Source: Pseudorhodoferax sp. Leaf267 (GTDB lineage Bacteria; Pseudomonadota; Gammaproteobacteria; Burkholderiales; Burkholderiaceae_C). Taken from it: a stretch of 64,000 nt of DNA. Made by a program: the position numbers and the translations under genes. The notes below the pieces were generated by a model, which saw only the letters and a program-made list of their open reading frames with translations, searched no databases and was not told the origin of the DNA. Numbering within the stretch: the first letter of the stretch is position 1; each line of letters begins with the position of its first letter. The DNA is taken from assembly GCF_001422405.1 (NCBI RefSeq), contig NZ_LMMV01000001.1, positions 1,421,291-1,485,290 of the forward strand, written 5' to 3'. This document shows, in pieces, positions 33,373-42,685 of this stretch.

Positions 33373-33672
33373 GTGACGCTGCAGTACCAGATCAAGGCGC
33401 GCGCTGCCCGTGAGATCGCGAGCGCCGCCGAATGGTGGGCTGTGCACCGCCAGGCAGCGCCCGGCGCTGTCCGCCAGGACATCCAGGACGCGTTGGCTGT
33501 GCTGGTGATCCAACCCGGTATCGGCGGCAAAGTCGAAACCGGCCGAACGATCCAGGTGCGTCGGTTCTACCTCTCGCGCACAGGCCATTGGCTGTACTAC
33601 CGCGTCAAGGGTGAGACGCTGGAGGTGTTGTGCCACTGGCATGCAAGCCGGGAGCATGGCCCGTCACTTTGA
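33373..33672 (+). CDS. ParE/RelE-superfamily toxin
   Basis: 99 aa from GTG. The fold signature is visible: YQIKARAAREIASAAEWWAV at the start, then a helix, PGIGGKVETGRTIQVRRFYL, GHWLYYRVKGETLEVLCHW and a short tail. ParE members poison gyrase and RelE members cut mRNA; sequence alone does not separate them here, but the spacing and the lack of a clear RelE catalytic set favour ParE-like. Chromosomal, in an otherwise ordinary region. Confidence 0.8.
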   Translation: MTLQYQIKARAAREIASAAEWWAVHRQAAPGAVRQDIQDALAVLVIQPGIGGKVETGRTIQVRRFYLSRTGHWLYYRVKGETLEVLCHWHASREHGPSL

Positions 33673-33717
33673 CGTTCCGCCCCAGCCGCCTGACGGACCA
33701 AGCATGGCTCCCTCACG

Positions 33718-35133
33718 TCAACCCCGCCCCGCCGCCATCCCGCCCAACACCGCCACCGCACGCTGCGCCCGCGCATCCCATGCGTGCCCGTAGTTCAAGC
33801 GCAGGCAATTCCCAAACCCCCGCGTGGCCGAGAAGATCGGCCCGGGCGCCACGCTGATGCCCTGGGCCAGCGCGCGGCGGTGCAGGTCCAGCGCGTCCAC
33901 GCCCTGCGGCATCTCCACCCATAGGAAGTAGCCGCCCGCCGGCCGCGTGGCGCGCGTGCCGGCCGGGAAATGCTCGGCCACGGCCTGTGCGAACTGTTGC
34001 TGCTGCGTGGCCAGCGTGTGGCGCAGGCGGCGCAAGTGCTTGTCGAAGCCGCCCGTCTCCAGGTAGGCCGCCAGGGCGGCCTGGTTGGGCGCCGGCGCCG
34101 CCAGCGAGGTCGTCAGCTTCAGGCGTGCCACCTGCTTGGCGAAGCGGCCCGGCGCGGCCCAGCCGATGCGGTAGCCGGGCGCCAGGCATTTGGAGAACGA
34201 CGCGCAGTGCATGACCCACCCCTCGCTGTCGAAGGCCTTCGCGGGCTTGGGGCGCTGGGCGCCGAAGTGCAGCTCGCCGTAGACGTCGTCCTCGATCAGC
34301 GGCACGCCGTGGCGCGCGAGGATCTGCACCAGCGCGGCCTTCTTGTCGTCGGGCATCGCGCTGCCCAGCGGGTTCTGGAAGCTCGTCATGAGCCAGCAGG
34401 CCTTGGGCTGGTGGCGCACGATGGCGCGCTCCATCGCGTCCAGCTCCATGCCTTCGCGCGGATGCGTGGGCACCTCCACCGCCTCCAGGCCCAGGCGCTC
34501 CAGCGACTGCAGCGCGGCGTAGAAGGTGGGTGACTCGATCAGCACCGCGTCGCCCGGGCGCGTGACGGCGGCCAGGCACAGGTTCAGCGCCTCCAGCGCG
34601 CCGTTGGTGATCACGATCTCGTCGGTGTGCACGTGCAGGCCGTCGGCCAGGTAGCGCAGCGCGATCTGCCGGCGCAGCGCCTCGCTGCCCGGCGTCAGGT
34701 CGTCGACCGTGCTCCACGGGTCCAGGTTGCGGGCGCTGGTGGCCAGCAGCGCGGCCAGGCGCTGCAGCGGGAACAGCAGCGGGCTGGGAAAGGCCGAGCC
34801 CAGCGGCACCACGTCGCGCACCATGCTCGACTGCAGGATCTCGAACACCTGCTCGCTCACGTCCAGCGCGATGGTCTCGCCCTCGGGCGCGGACGGCCGC
34901 TCCAGCTCGGGCGGGCGCGCCTGGATCTGCGGCGCCACGTAGTAGCCCGAGCGCTCGCGCGCCTCAATCAAACGCTGCGCCTCCAGCAGGTAGTAGGCCT
35001 GAAACACCGTGGACGGGCTCACGCCGCGGCTGGCGCAGGCCTGGCGCACGGAGGGCAGGCGGTCGCCGGCCGCCAGCACACCGCTGGCGATGGACGCGGA
35101 GATCTCGGCGGCCAGCGCTTCGTAGCGCTTCAT
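33718..35133 (-). CDS. MocR-type PLP-dependent regulator (GntR winged helix plus aminotransferase domain)
   Basis: 471 aa from ATG 35133. The N-terminal winged helix spans residues 1-70 (IASGVLAAGDRLPSVRQACA, GVSPSTVFQAYYLLE). The class-I aminotransferase fold follows, with VITNGALEALNLCLAAVTRP and a PLP-binding Lys region CASFSKCLAPGYRIGW. Such proteins sense PLP or amino acids and regulate adjacent genes. It is divergent from the LrgA/CidA-like gene. Target unknown. Confidence 0.9.
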   Translation of the reverse strand: MKRYEALAAEISASIASGVLAAGDRLPSVRQACASRGVSPSTVFQAYYLLEAQRLIEARERSGYYVAPQIQARPPELERPSAPEGETIALDVSEQVFEILQSSMVRDVVPLGSAFPSPLLFPLQRLAALLATSARNLDPWSTVDDLTPGSEALRRQIALRYLADGLHVHTDEIVITNGALEALNLCLAAVTRPGDAVLIESPTFYAALQSLERLGLEAVEVPTHPREGMELDAMERAIVRHQPKACWLMTSFQNPLGSAMPDDKKAALVQILARHGVPLIEDDVYGELHFGAQRPKPAKAFDSEGWVMHCASFSKCLAPGYRIGWAAPGRFAKQVARLKLTTSLAAPAPNQAALAAYLETGGFDKHLRRLRHTLATQQQQFAQAVAEHFPAGTRATRPAGGYFLWVEMPQGVDALDLHRRALAQGISVAPGPIFSATRGFGNCLRLNYGHAWDARAQRAVAVLGGMAAGRG

Positions 35134-35228
35134 GGCGCGCGGCCTGGTCGGGTGGCGGGGTGCATCGCGGGCGTGTCCATCTGATCTGGTGGCGGGGGCT
35201 GCTTTTGATTCTGTCGCATCGCGCAGGC

Positions 35229-35636
35229 ATGGCTGACAATCGCGCCCCCGTGTCGCCCTCCCCGCTTGCCACCATGATCCGAACCCTTGCCGGCGCGCTG
35301 GCGCTCGTGCTGTTCCTGCTGCTGGGCGAGGCCATCGTGCGCTGGTCCGGCCTGCCCGTGCCGGGCTCGCTGGTCGGCATGGTGCTGCTGCTGGCCGCGC
35401 TGATCGCGTGGGGCCGCACGCCGCCCGGCCTGCAGGCGGCCAGCACACCGCTGCTGCGGCACCTGATGCTGTTCTTCATCCCGGCCGTCGCGGGCGTGAT
35501 GACGCAGTTCGCACTGGTCGCCGACGAATGGCTGCCGTTCCTGGCCGCCTGCGCGCTCGGCGCCGCGTTGACGCTGGCGGTGACGGCGCTGGCCCTGCGC
35601 TGGTCGCTGCGCCGTTTCGGTCAGGGGCCGCAGTGA
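35229..35636 (+). CDS. LrgA/CidA-family membrane protein
   Basis: 135 aa from ATG 35229 (an ATG at 35274 would give 120 aa). Four hydrophobic segments are visible, beginning LAGALALVLFLLLGEAIV. The family hallmark GLPVPGSLVGMVLLL is followed by LLRHLMLFFIPAVAGVM. These holin-like inner-membrane proteins act with LrgB partners in murein turnover or metabolite export. Its stop overlaps the lrgB-like start, so the pair is one operon. Confidence 0.85.
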   Translation: MADNRAPVSPSPLATMIRTLAGALALVLFLLLGEAIVRWSGLPVPGSLVGMVLLLAALIAWGRTPPGLQAASTPLLRHLMLFFIPAVAGVMTQFALVADEWLPFLAACALGAALTLAVTALALRWSLRRFGQGPQ

Positions 35637-36331
35637 GCGCCCTTGCCGCCCTGCCCTGGCTGGCGCTCACGCTGGCCGCCTATGCCGTGGCACTGTGGCT
35701 GTTCCGCCGCGGCGGGCTGCATCCGCTGCTGCTGCCGGTGCTGGTGGGCACCACGCTGGTGGTGGGCGTGCTGCTGGCCACGGGCACCTCGTATGCCACT
35801 TACTTCGACGGCGCGCGCTGGATCTACTGGCTGGTCGGCCCGGCCACGGTGGCGCTGGCCGTGCCGCTGTACGGCCAGATGGAGCGCCTGCGCCGCATGT
35901 GGCTGCCGCTGTCCATCGCGCTGGCCGCCGGCTCGCTGACGGCCATCGTCTCGGCGCTGGGCATCGCCTGGCTGCTGGGCGGCTCGCGTGCCACGCTGGT
36001 GGCCCTGGCGCCCAAGTCCGCCACCATGCCGATCGCCATGGCGGTGGCCGAACAAGCCGGCGGCACGCGCTCGCTGGCCGCCGTGGCCGTGGCCGTCACG
36101 GGCATCGCCGGGGCCATGGCCGCGCGCGGCCTGCTGGCCCTGCTGCGCGAGCGCGACGAGGCCGTGGCCGGCTTCGCGCTGGGCATCTCGGCCCATGCGA
36201 TCGGCGTCGCGCGGGCGTTGCAGACCAGCCCCACCGCCGGCGCGTTCGCGGCACTGGCGATGGGGTTGAATGGCATCGCTACGGGCATCGTCGTGCCCAT
36301 CGTGCTGGCGCTGCTCGGGCTGTTGGCCTGA
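35633..36331 (+). CDS. LrgB-family membrane protein
   Basis: 232 aa from GTG 35633, overlapping the upstream TGA by GTGA. Six or seven hydrophobic segments; family motifs WIYWLVGPATVALAVPLYGQ, ALAPKSATMPIAMAVAEQ and SAHAIGVARALQTSP. It is the partner of the LrgA-like protein. The stop lies in a 14-bp direct repeat (CCTGAGCGCGCGGG at 36327-36340 and 36341-36354). Confidence 0.9.
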   Translation: MSALAALPWLALTLAAYAVALWLFRRGGLHPLLLPVLVGTTLVVGVLLATGTSYATYFDGARWIYWLVGPATVALAVPLYGQMERLRRMWLPLSIALAAGSLTAIVSALGIAWLLGGSRATLVALAPKSATMPIAMAVAEQAGGTRSLAAVAVAVTGIAGAMAARGLLALLRERDEAVAGFALGISAHAIGVARALQTSPTAGAFAALAMGLNGIATGIVVPIVLALLGLLA

Positions 36332-36495
36332 GCGCGCGGGCCTGAGCGCGCGGGCCTGCGACACGCAGGCAAGCCTGCGAGGTCAGCGGTCCGTGGGGCC
36401 ATGCTTGCCATCCGGACAGCCGCCAGCCGCGCCTGTCCTACAGTGCGGCACGGGCGAGGAAGGTCTTTGCGCCGAGGAGTTGTCGAAATGCACGC

Positions 36496-37215
36496 ATGGT
36501 GAACCGGAACGACGCGACCAGGAACCAGCTGCTGGCCGCGCTGCCGCAGGAGGTGCTCGAACGCTGGCTGCCCCACCTGGAGGTGGCCGACCTGCCGCTC
36601 GGCAGAGTGCTGTACGAGTCCGGCGGGCTGATGACCCATGTCTACTTTCCGACCACCGCCATCGTCTCGCTGCTCTACGTGCTTGAGAGCGGTGCCTCGG
36701 CCGAGATCGCCGTTGTGGGCCACGAGGGCATCGTCGGCATCTCGCTGTTCATGGGCGGCAATTCCACCTCCAGCCGGGCACTGGTGCAAAGCGCAGGCGT
36801 GGGCTTTCGGCTGGGCGCCGCGCAGATGAAAGCGGAGTTCGACCGTGCGGGCCCGGCCCTGCACCTGCTGCTGCGTTACACGCAGGCCTTGATCACGCAG
36901 ATGTCGCAGACCGCCGTGTGCAACCGCCACCACTCGCTGGACCAGCAGCTATGCCGCTGGCTGCTGCTGAGCCTGGACCGGCTGGATGGCAACGCGCTGT
37001 GCATGACGCAGGAGCTGATCGCCAACATGCTCGGTGTGCGCCGAGAAGGCGTGACCGAGGCCGCCTCGCAGCTGCAGAACGCGGGCCTGATCCGCTACGC
37101 GCGCGGGCGCATCACCGTGCTGGACCGGCCGGGCCTGGAGCGGCGCACCTGCGAGTGCTATGCCGTCGTCAAGAAGGAATACGACCGGCTGCTGCCAGCA
37201 CTGCCCGCCACCTGA
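36496..37215 (+). CDS. Crp/Fnr-family transcriptional regulator
   Basis: 239 aa. The N-terminal cyclic-nucleotide-binding-like domain contains LPHLEVADLPLGRVLYESGG and EIAVVGHEGIVGISLFMGG. The C-terminal HTH contains MTQELIANMLGVRREGVTEA and ARGRITVLDRPGLERRTC. There is no FNR-type cysteine cluster at the N-terminus. The class is common in Burkholderiales near stress genes. It stands alone with its own promoter region; the ligand is unknown. Confidence 0.85.
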   Translation: MVNRNDATRNQLLAALPQEVLERWLPHLEVADLPLGRVLYESGGLMTHVYFPTTAIVSLLYVLESGASAEIAVVGHEGIVGISLFMGGNSTSSRALVQSAGVGFRLGAAQMKAEFDRAGPALHLLLRYTQALITQMSQTAVCNRHHSLDQQLCRWLLLSLDRLDGNALCMTQELIANMLGVRREGVTEAASQLQNAGLIRYARGRITVLDRPGLERRTCECYAVVKKEYDRLLPALPAT

Positions 37216-37287
37216 ACAGGAGCGCGGCGCAGGCTGCGGGCCCACCGGGAGTCGACGCCCTGTCGATGTGGCGCGTGCCCGGCAAAC

Positions 37288-37524
37288 CTAGTCGTCCGTC
37301 TTGGCCGCGCCGCGGATGTTCATGGCCGCCAGCGCCACCTGCAGGCTCACAAGTGCCCAGGCCGCGGCCTGGCTGCCCCAGGCGATCCACAGCGCGTTGC
37401 TGAGCAGGAAGACCCAGAAGCCCCAGTTGCGCCGGCGCTTGTCTTCGGAGGCCACGAGCCAGGACGCCAGCACCGTGACCACCATCGCGGGCCATTGCAC
37501 CAGGTCCAGCCACTCCATGTTCAT
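37288..37524 (-). CDS. small two-helix membrane protein
   Basis: 78 aa with two hydrophobic segments (VQWPAMVVTVLASWLVA and WGFWVFLLSNALWIAWG) separated by the basic loop SEDKRRRNW. A third segment (AAAWALVSLQVALAAMNI) follows. Its ATG overlaps the stop of the transglutaminase gene by ATGA, so translation is probably coupled. Small membrane proteins of this sort often sit next to transglutaminase-like genes; function unknown. Confidence 0.75.
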   Translation of the reverse strand: MNMEWLDLVQWPAMVVTVLASWLVASEDKRRRNWGFWVFLLSNALWIAWGSQAAAWALVSLQVALAAMNIRGAAKTDD

Positions 37525-38303
37525 TGGCCCAGCGCGACGCTGACCTGCATCTCCACGATCTCCATGTCGGCGTAGTTCGACAGGAAGGCCACGTCGGCCG
37601 CGTCGCGCCCATAGGCCATCACGACACGCCCGCCGCGCGGCTCGGTCTGCGTGGCGTCGAAGGTGTACCAGCGGCCACCGACGAAGGCCTCGAACCAGGC
37701 GTGCAGGTCCATCGGGTCGAGCTGGTAGAGGTAGCCCACGACGATGCGCGCCGGGATGCGCAGCGCGCGGCACAGCGCCGCGCCGATGTGCGCGAAGTCG
37801 CGGCACACGCCGGCCCCGGCCTGGATGGTGTCCATCGCGTCGGTGCTGGCCTGGCTCACGCCGTAGCGGTATTCGTGGTTGTCGTGGATCCAGCGCCGGA
37901 TGGTCTCCACCTGCGCGTAGCCGGGCGCGACGCCGGCCACGACCTCGCGGGCCTTGTCGGACATCTTGTCCGAAGGGCAATAGCGGCTTTGCAACAGGTA
38001 GACCAGCACGTCGTCGGGCAGCTGGTCGATGGGCGTGGTGCCGGCGTTGAAGTCGACGGCCAGGTATTCGTCGACCTCGACTTGCGATTGCACGTCCAGC
38101 GTCGAGCGGCCAGCCGGCACGACGAAGCGCTGGCAGACATTGCCGAAGGCGTCCACGTATTCGCGCGGCCGCGACCAGGGCGAGATGCCGTAGCGTTCGG
38201 AGACCACCCATTGGGCGGCGCCACTGCGCGGGCGCAGCATGGCGACGACGGGGCAGTCGTGGGGGCAGTCGACGGTGATCGTGGATTGGGTGTTGAGCAG
38301 CAT
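37521..38303 (-). CDS. transglutaminase-like cysteine protease family protein
   Basis: 260 aa. The catalytic Cys is in GAGVCRDFAHIGAALCRAL, His in PMDLHAWFEAFVGGRWYTFD and Asp shortly after, the transglutaminase-core triad. An N-terminal beta domain (about 1-110) precedes it. No signal peptide is visible. It forms an operon with the small membrane protein downstream. The family includes peptidases and amidases, so the substrate is open. Confidence 0.85.
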   Translation of the reverse strand: MLLNTQSTITVDCPHDCPVVAMLRPRSGAAQWVVSERYGISPWSRPREYVDAFGNVCQRFVVPAGRSTLDVQSQVEVDEYLAVDFNAGTTPIDQLPDDVLVYLLQSRYCPSDKMSDKAREVVAGVAPGYAQVETIRRWIHDNHEYRYGVSQASTDAMDTIQAGAGVCRDFAHIGAALCRALRIPARIVVGYLYQLDPMDLHAWFEAFVGGRWYTFDATQTEPRGGRVVMAYGRDAADVAFLSNYADMEIVEMQVSVALGQ

Positions 38304-38448
38304 GCAGCGACGGTAAGCGCTGGGGCGCGGGCGCTCTGTCAGCGGCCAGGCCCGGACATGCGGCCTGCGGTCCTACACCACGCATGGCCGGCCCGCCCAT
38401 ACGCTCGAGAGCTTGGCAATCTTGCCAGCCTCACAAGAGCCCCACCCC

Positions 38449-40854
38449 ATGCCCAAAAGCAAGACGCCCGCCGCGACCAAGGCCGCCGCCCGCAACACCG
38501 ACAGCGCGCCCGCCAAGGCGCCGACCGGCTCGCCCTCCGACCCGGCCATGCAGCAAAAGGCGGACACGCAGACGCTGGCCGCCGGCATGCCCTACAACGC
38601 GAATAAGGCCGCCGAGCACGGCATGGCCCATGGCATGGCCCCGCCGGCCGGCGCCACGGTGGAGGCGCCTTCGCGCCTGCCCGGTGCCAGCACGCTGACG
38701 GAAGAGACGGGCACGCAGAAGACCGGTAGCGTGGCGCCCCCCGGCGTGAACGCCAGCATCGAGCCGCTGGACCGTGTGCGCGTGGACTCCACGGGCCAGG
38801 CGCTCACGACCAACCAGGGCGTGAAGATCGCCGACAACCAGAATTCGTTGAAGGCCGGACTGCGTGGCCCGGTGCTGCTGGAAGACTTCATCCTGCGCGA
38901 GAAGCTCACGCACTTCGACCATGAGCGCATCCCGGAGCGCATCGTGCATGCGCGTGGCTCCGCGGCGCATGGCTTCTTCGAGTGCTACGAGCCGCAGACG
39001 CAGCTCACGCGCGCCGCCCCGTTCCAGGAGGCGGGCAAGGTCACGCCCGTGTTTGTGCGTTTCTCCACCGTGGCCGGCGAGCGCGGCTCCAAGGATACGG
39101 CGCGCGACGTGCGCGGCTTCGCCGTCAAGTTCTACACCGACGAAGGCAACTGGGACCTGGTGGGCAACAACATGCCGGTGTTCTTCATCCAGGACGCGAT
39201 GAAGTTCCCCGACCTGGTCCACGCCGTCAAGCCCGAGCCGCACCACGGCATGCCGCAAGCCGGCAGCGCACACGACACCTTCTGGGACTTCGTCTCGCTG
39301 ATGCCCGAGTCCACGCACATGCTGATGTGGGCCATGAGCGACCGCGCCATCCCGCGCAGCTATGCCACCATGCAGGGCTTCGGCGTGCACAGCTACCGCC
39401 TCGTCAACGCACAGGGCGAGTCGGTGTTCGTGAAGTTCCACTGGGAGCCGAAATTCGGCACGCAATCGCTGGTCTGGGACGAAGCCGTCAAGATCTCCGG
39501 CGCCGACCCCGACTACCACCGCCGCGACCTGTGGGAACGCATCGAGTCCGGCGTGTTCCCCGAGTGGGAGCTGGGCTTTCAGGTCTTCACCGAGGAGCAG
39601 GCCGAGAGCTTCAGCTTCGACATCCTGGATGCGACCAAGATCGTGCCTGAAGAGCTGGTGCCCGTGGTCAAGGTCGGCCGCATGGTGCTGAACCGCAACC
39701 CCGACAACTTCTTCGCCGAGACCGAGCAGGTCGCCTTCTGCACGGCCCACGTCGTGCCCGGCATCGATTTCTCGAACGACCCGCTGCTGGCCGGACGCAT
39801 CCATTCCTACGTGGACACGCAGATCACGCGCCTGGGCGGGCCGAACTTCCACGAGATCCCGATCAACGCACCCGTGGCCCCGGTGCACAACAACCAGCGC
39901 GACGGCTTGCACCGCCAGGCCATCCCGCGCGGACGCGTGTCCTACGAGCCCAACTCGCTGGGCGGCGGCTGCCCGTTCCAGGCCGGTGCGGCCCAGGGCT
40001 TCGTCTCCGTGTCGTCGCGGCAGGAGGCCAGGGAAGAGCAAGGCAAGGTGCGCGGCAAGCCCGAGAAGTTCGCCGACCACTACACGCAGGCCACCCTGTT
40101 CTTCGAAAGCCAGTCACCGGCCGAGCAGGCCCACATCGCGGCGGCCTTCCGCTTCGAGCTGAGCAAGGTCACGGTGCCTGCGATCCGCGAACGCATGATC
40201 GGCTCGCTGCGCAACGCATCGGAGGAGCTGGCGCGCAAGGTTGCAGCAGGCCTGGGCATGCGCGAGTTGCCGCCGGCCATGCCGCGCGCACTCGACAAGC
40301 CCGCCAAGCCCGAGGTGCGCCAATCGCCCACGCTGTCGCTGCTGGCGCGGCCCGGTGACGGCAGCATCCGCGCACGCAAGATCGCGGTGCTGGTGGCCGA
40401 TGGGGTGGACGGCACGGTGGTCGCCCAGGTCGTGCAGACCCTGGTCGACGCGGGTGCCGTTCCGCGCCTGGTCGCGCCGCACGTGGGGACCATCGTGACG
40501 GCCGACGGCGGCAGCCTGGACGCCGACGCCTCCCTGGAAAACGAGCCCGGCTTCCTGTTCGATGCGATCGTGCTGCCCGACGGTGCCCAGGCCGTGACGG
40601 CCCTGGCCGCGGACGGCCGCACCATGGAGTTCGTGAAGGACCAGTACCGCCACTGCAAGACGCTGCTGGTGTTCGCCGCGTCGCAGGCGCTGCTGGACGC
40701 GGCCGGTATCGACGACAAGCTGCCCGACGGCAGCGCCGACCCGGGCCTGGTGCTGGCCGCCGGCCAGGACACGGCTGCGGCACTGCAAGCCTTCGTGCAG
40801 GGCGTGGCGCAGCACCGCCATCCCTCGCGCGAGACCGACCCGCCCCGGGTCTGA
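38449..40854 (+). CDS. katE: catalase HPII, large-subunit monofunctional heme catalase
   Basis: 801 aa; splits hydrogen peroxide into water and oxygen in the cytoplasm. The first about 125 residues form an Ala/Lys/Thr-rich extension. The catalase core begins [20 protein letters not shown], with catalytic His near 166 ([13 protein letters not shown]), Asn in [16 protein letters not shown] and heme-ligand Tyr near 454 in [14 protein letters not shown]. After residue about 640 comes the DJ-1/glutaminase-like C-terminal domain ([15 protein letters not shown]) that marks HPII. The start was set at 38449, the first ATG in frame. A strong hairpin follows the stop. Confidence 0.95.
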   Translation: MPKSKTPAATKAAARNTDSAPAKAPTGSPSDPAMQQKADTQTLAAGMPYNANKAAEHGMAHGMAPPAGATVEAPSRLPGASTLTEETGTQKTGSVAPPGVNASIEPLDRVRVDSTGQALTTNQGVKIADNQNSLKAGLRGPVLLEDFILREKLTHFDHERIPERIVHARGSAAHGFFECYEPQTQLTRAAPFQEAGKVTPVFVRFSTVAGERGSKDTARDVRGFAVKFYTDEGNWDLVGNNMPVFFIQDAMKFPDLVHAVKPEPHHGMPQAGSAHDTFWDFVSLMPESTHMLMWAMSDRAIPRSYATMQGFGVHSYRLVNAQGESVFVKFHWEPKFGTQSLVWDEAVKISGADPDYHRRDLWERIESGVFPEWELGFQVFTEEQAESFSFDILDATKIVPEELVPVVKVGRMVLNRNPDNFFAETEQVAFCTAHVVPGIDFSNDPLLAGRIHSYVDTQITRLGGPNFHEIPINAPVAPVHNNQRDGLHRQAIPRGRVSYEPNSLGGGCPFQAGAAQGFVSVSSRQEAREEQGKVRGKPEKFADHYTQATLFFESQSPAEQAHIAAAFRFELSKVTVPAIRERMIGSLRNASEELARKVAAGLGMRELPPAMPRALDKPAKPEVRQSPTLSLLARPGDGSIRARKIAVLVADGVDGTVVAQVVQTLVDAGAVPRLVAPHVGTIVTADGGSLDADASLENEPGFLFDAIVLPDGAQAVTALAADGRTMEFVKDQYRHCKTLLVFAASQALLDAAGIDDKLPDGSADPGLVLAAGQDTAAALQAFVQGVAQHRHPSRETDPPRV

Positions 40855-40863
40855 CACGCGAGA

Positions 40864-40887
40864 CGCGCCAGCCGGAAGGCTGGCGCG
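40864..40887 (+). terminator. hairpin after katE
   Basis: A 10-bp perfect stem CGCGCCAGCC / GGCTGGCGCG with a GGAA loop, 9 bp after the katE stop. No T-tract follows, so it may be a weak terminator or an mRNA-stabilising hairpin. Confidence 0.5.
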
Positions 40888-40937
40888 CGCCGTCGTCCGA
40901 CAACGCGCGCCTGCTCACGGCATTAACGTCAGCCCAC

Positions 40938-41936
40938 ATGCTCGCCCCTGCCGCCAACCCCCTGCCCCCTTCTCCCGGACGCGACACGGCGCAGGCGCTG
41001 CAAGCTCTCATCGCCAGCGGCGACGACGACATTCCCCTTCCCGGCAGCGGCCGCACGCTGCAACGCTGGCAGGCGCTGGCCGACGTGGCGCAGCGCGACC
41101 TGTCGCTGATCAAGCTGTTCGAGGGTCACACCGATGCGCTGGCCATCCAGGCCGAGCTCGGCGTGCACGCCGCACAAGGCATCTGGGGCACCTGGTGCGC
41201 CGAGCCGCCGGATGCGCGGCTGCAATGCAGCGCGCCCGATGCGCAAGGCCGCATCCGGCTGGACGGCCGCAAGGCCTGGTGCTCGGGCGCCCAGCATGTC
41301 TCGCATGCCATCGTCAGCGGCTGGAACCCTGCAGGCGAGCCCTGCCTGGCTGCGGTCGCCATGGACCAACCCGGCGTGCGCGTAACCGGCGAAGGCTGGA
41401 ACGCCGTCGGCATGGCCGGCACCGCCAGCGTGGACGTGTGGTTCGACGGCGCCCAGGCGCTGGCCGTGGGCGCGCCACATGCCTATGTGCAGCGCCCCGG
41501 TTTCTGGCATGGCGGCGCCGGCATCGCTGCCTGCTGGTGGGGCGGCGCGGTCGGCATCGGCCGGGTGGTGCTGGCGCAGGCCGCACGCCGCCACGCATCG
41601 CCCGACCCGCACCAGAGCGCCCACCTGGGCCAGATCGACATCGCTCTGCGCAGCAGCGCCGCGCTGCTGCGCGAGGCCGCCGCCTGGATCGACGCGCATC
41701 CGCAGGCCAATGCGCAGGCCCTGGCCCTGCGCGTGCGCCTGGCCGTCGAGCGCGACGCAGGCCAGGTGCTGTGGCACGCCGGCCGCGCGGTGGGCGCCGG
41801 CCCCCTGTGCAAGAACGCGGGCTTTGCGCGTGCCATGGCCGACCTGCCGGTCTTCATGCGGCAAAGCCATGCCGAGAAGGATCTCGCGGCACTGGGTCAA
41901 CAGATCGACGAGGAACACGACGCATGGACACTCTGA
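40938..41936 (+). CDS. acyl-CoA dehydrogenase-like flavoprotein
   Basis: 332 aa, shorter than the usual about 380 aa. Recognisable parts are HTDALAIQAELGVHAAQGIW, LDGRKAWCSGAQHVSHAIVS (flavin-side strand) and VTGEGWNAVGMAGTASVDVW. A C-terminal helical bundle (RVVLAQAARRH to LPVFMRQSHAEKDLAALG) follows. The catalytic Glu is not obvious. It is first in a tight operon with a PIG-L deacetylase and a methyltransferase, which overlap by 13 and 4 bp. The context suggests modification of a secondary metabolite or lipid rather than beta-oxidation. Confidence 0.7.
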   Translation: MLAPAANPLPPSPGRDTAQALQALIASGDDDIPLPGSGRTLQRWQALADVAQRDLSLIKLFEGHTDALAIQAELGVHAAQGIWGTWCAEPPDARLQCSAPDAQGRIRLDGRKAWCSGAQHVSHAIVSGWNPAGEPCLAAVAMDQPGVRVTGEGWNAVGMAGTASVDVWFDGAQALAVGAPHAYVQRPGFWHGGAGIAACWWGGAVGIGRVVLAQAARRHASPDPHQSAHLGQIDIALRSSAALLREAAAWIDAHPQANAQALALRVRLAVERDAGQVLWHAGRAVGAGPLCKNAGFARAMADLPVFMRQSHAEKDLAALGQQIDEEHDAWTL

Positions 41937-42685
41937 ACCCCCGCCATATCGCCGAAGGCGATGGCACCCCCGAGGCCGAATGGCTGGACTGGCTGTGCCG
42001 CCAGGCCCTGCCCTGCATGGCCGTCGAAGGCCTGGTCCAGCCGGCCGAGCGCGCCGTCGTCATCGCGCCGCATCCCGACGACGAGGTGCTGGCGGTCGGC
42101 GGTGTGATGGCGCAGCTGGCCGGCCTGGGCCGCAGCCTGGCCGTCGTGGCGGTGACCGATGGCGAGGCCAGCCACCCCGGCTCGCCGGCCTGGCCGCCCG
42201 CGCGGCTGGCGCAGCAGCGCATCCGCGAAACCGGCGCTGCGCTGCAGGCCCTGGGCGCAGACCCGCTCATGATGCGGCTGGGCCTGCCCGACGGTGGCGT
42301 GACCGCGCATGCGGCGCTGCTGACCGACCTGTTGCAGCACCTGCTCATGCCGGGCGACGTGGTGTTCACCACGTGGCGATTCGACGGCCACCCCGACCAC
42401 GAAGCCACGGCCCTGGCCACGCGCGCCGCGGCCCAGGCCGTGGGCGCCCGCGTGTTCGAGGTGCCGGTCTGGGGATGGCACTGGGCGCCGGTGGGCGACG
42501 CGCGCATGCCCTGGTCCAATGCCTGCATGGTGCCGCTCACGCCCGACTCCGTGCGGCGCAAGAACGCAGCCCTGCAGGCCTTCGCCACCCAACTGGAGCC
42601 CGATGCCTCCTGCGCCGCGGCGGCGGTGTTGCGCCCCTCCACCGTGCAACGCGCGCAGCGCCCGTTCGAAGTGGTGTTCGCATGA
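41924..42685 (+). CDS. PIG-L family deacetylase
   Basis: 253 aa from ATG 41924, which lies inside the end of the preceding gene. The zinc motif is VVIAPHPDDEVLAVGG (His50, Asp52/53) with a second His in FDGHPDHEATALA. Family members remove N-acetyl groups from sugars or amines, as in GlcNAc-PI, mycothiol and bacillithiol precursors and glycopeptide biosynthesis. It is coupled to the dehydrogenase-like gene before it and the methyltransferase after it. Substrate unknown. Confidence 0.85.
   Translation: MDTLNPRHIAEGDGTPEAEWLDWLCRQALPCMAVEGLVQPAERAVVIAPHPDDEVLAVGGVMAQLAGLGRSLAVVAVTDGEASHPGSPAWPPARLAQQRIRETGAALQALGADPLMMRLGLPDGGVTAHAALLTDLLQHLLMPGDVVFTTWRFDGHPDHEATALATRAAAQAVGARVFEVPVWGWHWAPVGDARMPWSNACMVPLTPDSVRRKNAALQAFATQLEPDASCAAAAVLRPSTVQRAQRPFEVVFA

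Noticed and set aside
36327-36354. A 14-bp tandem direct repeat at the lrgB-like stop codon
   Set aside because: Short and GC-rich; most likely a simple slippage duplication with no functional sign.
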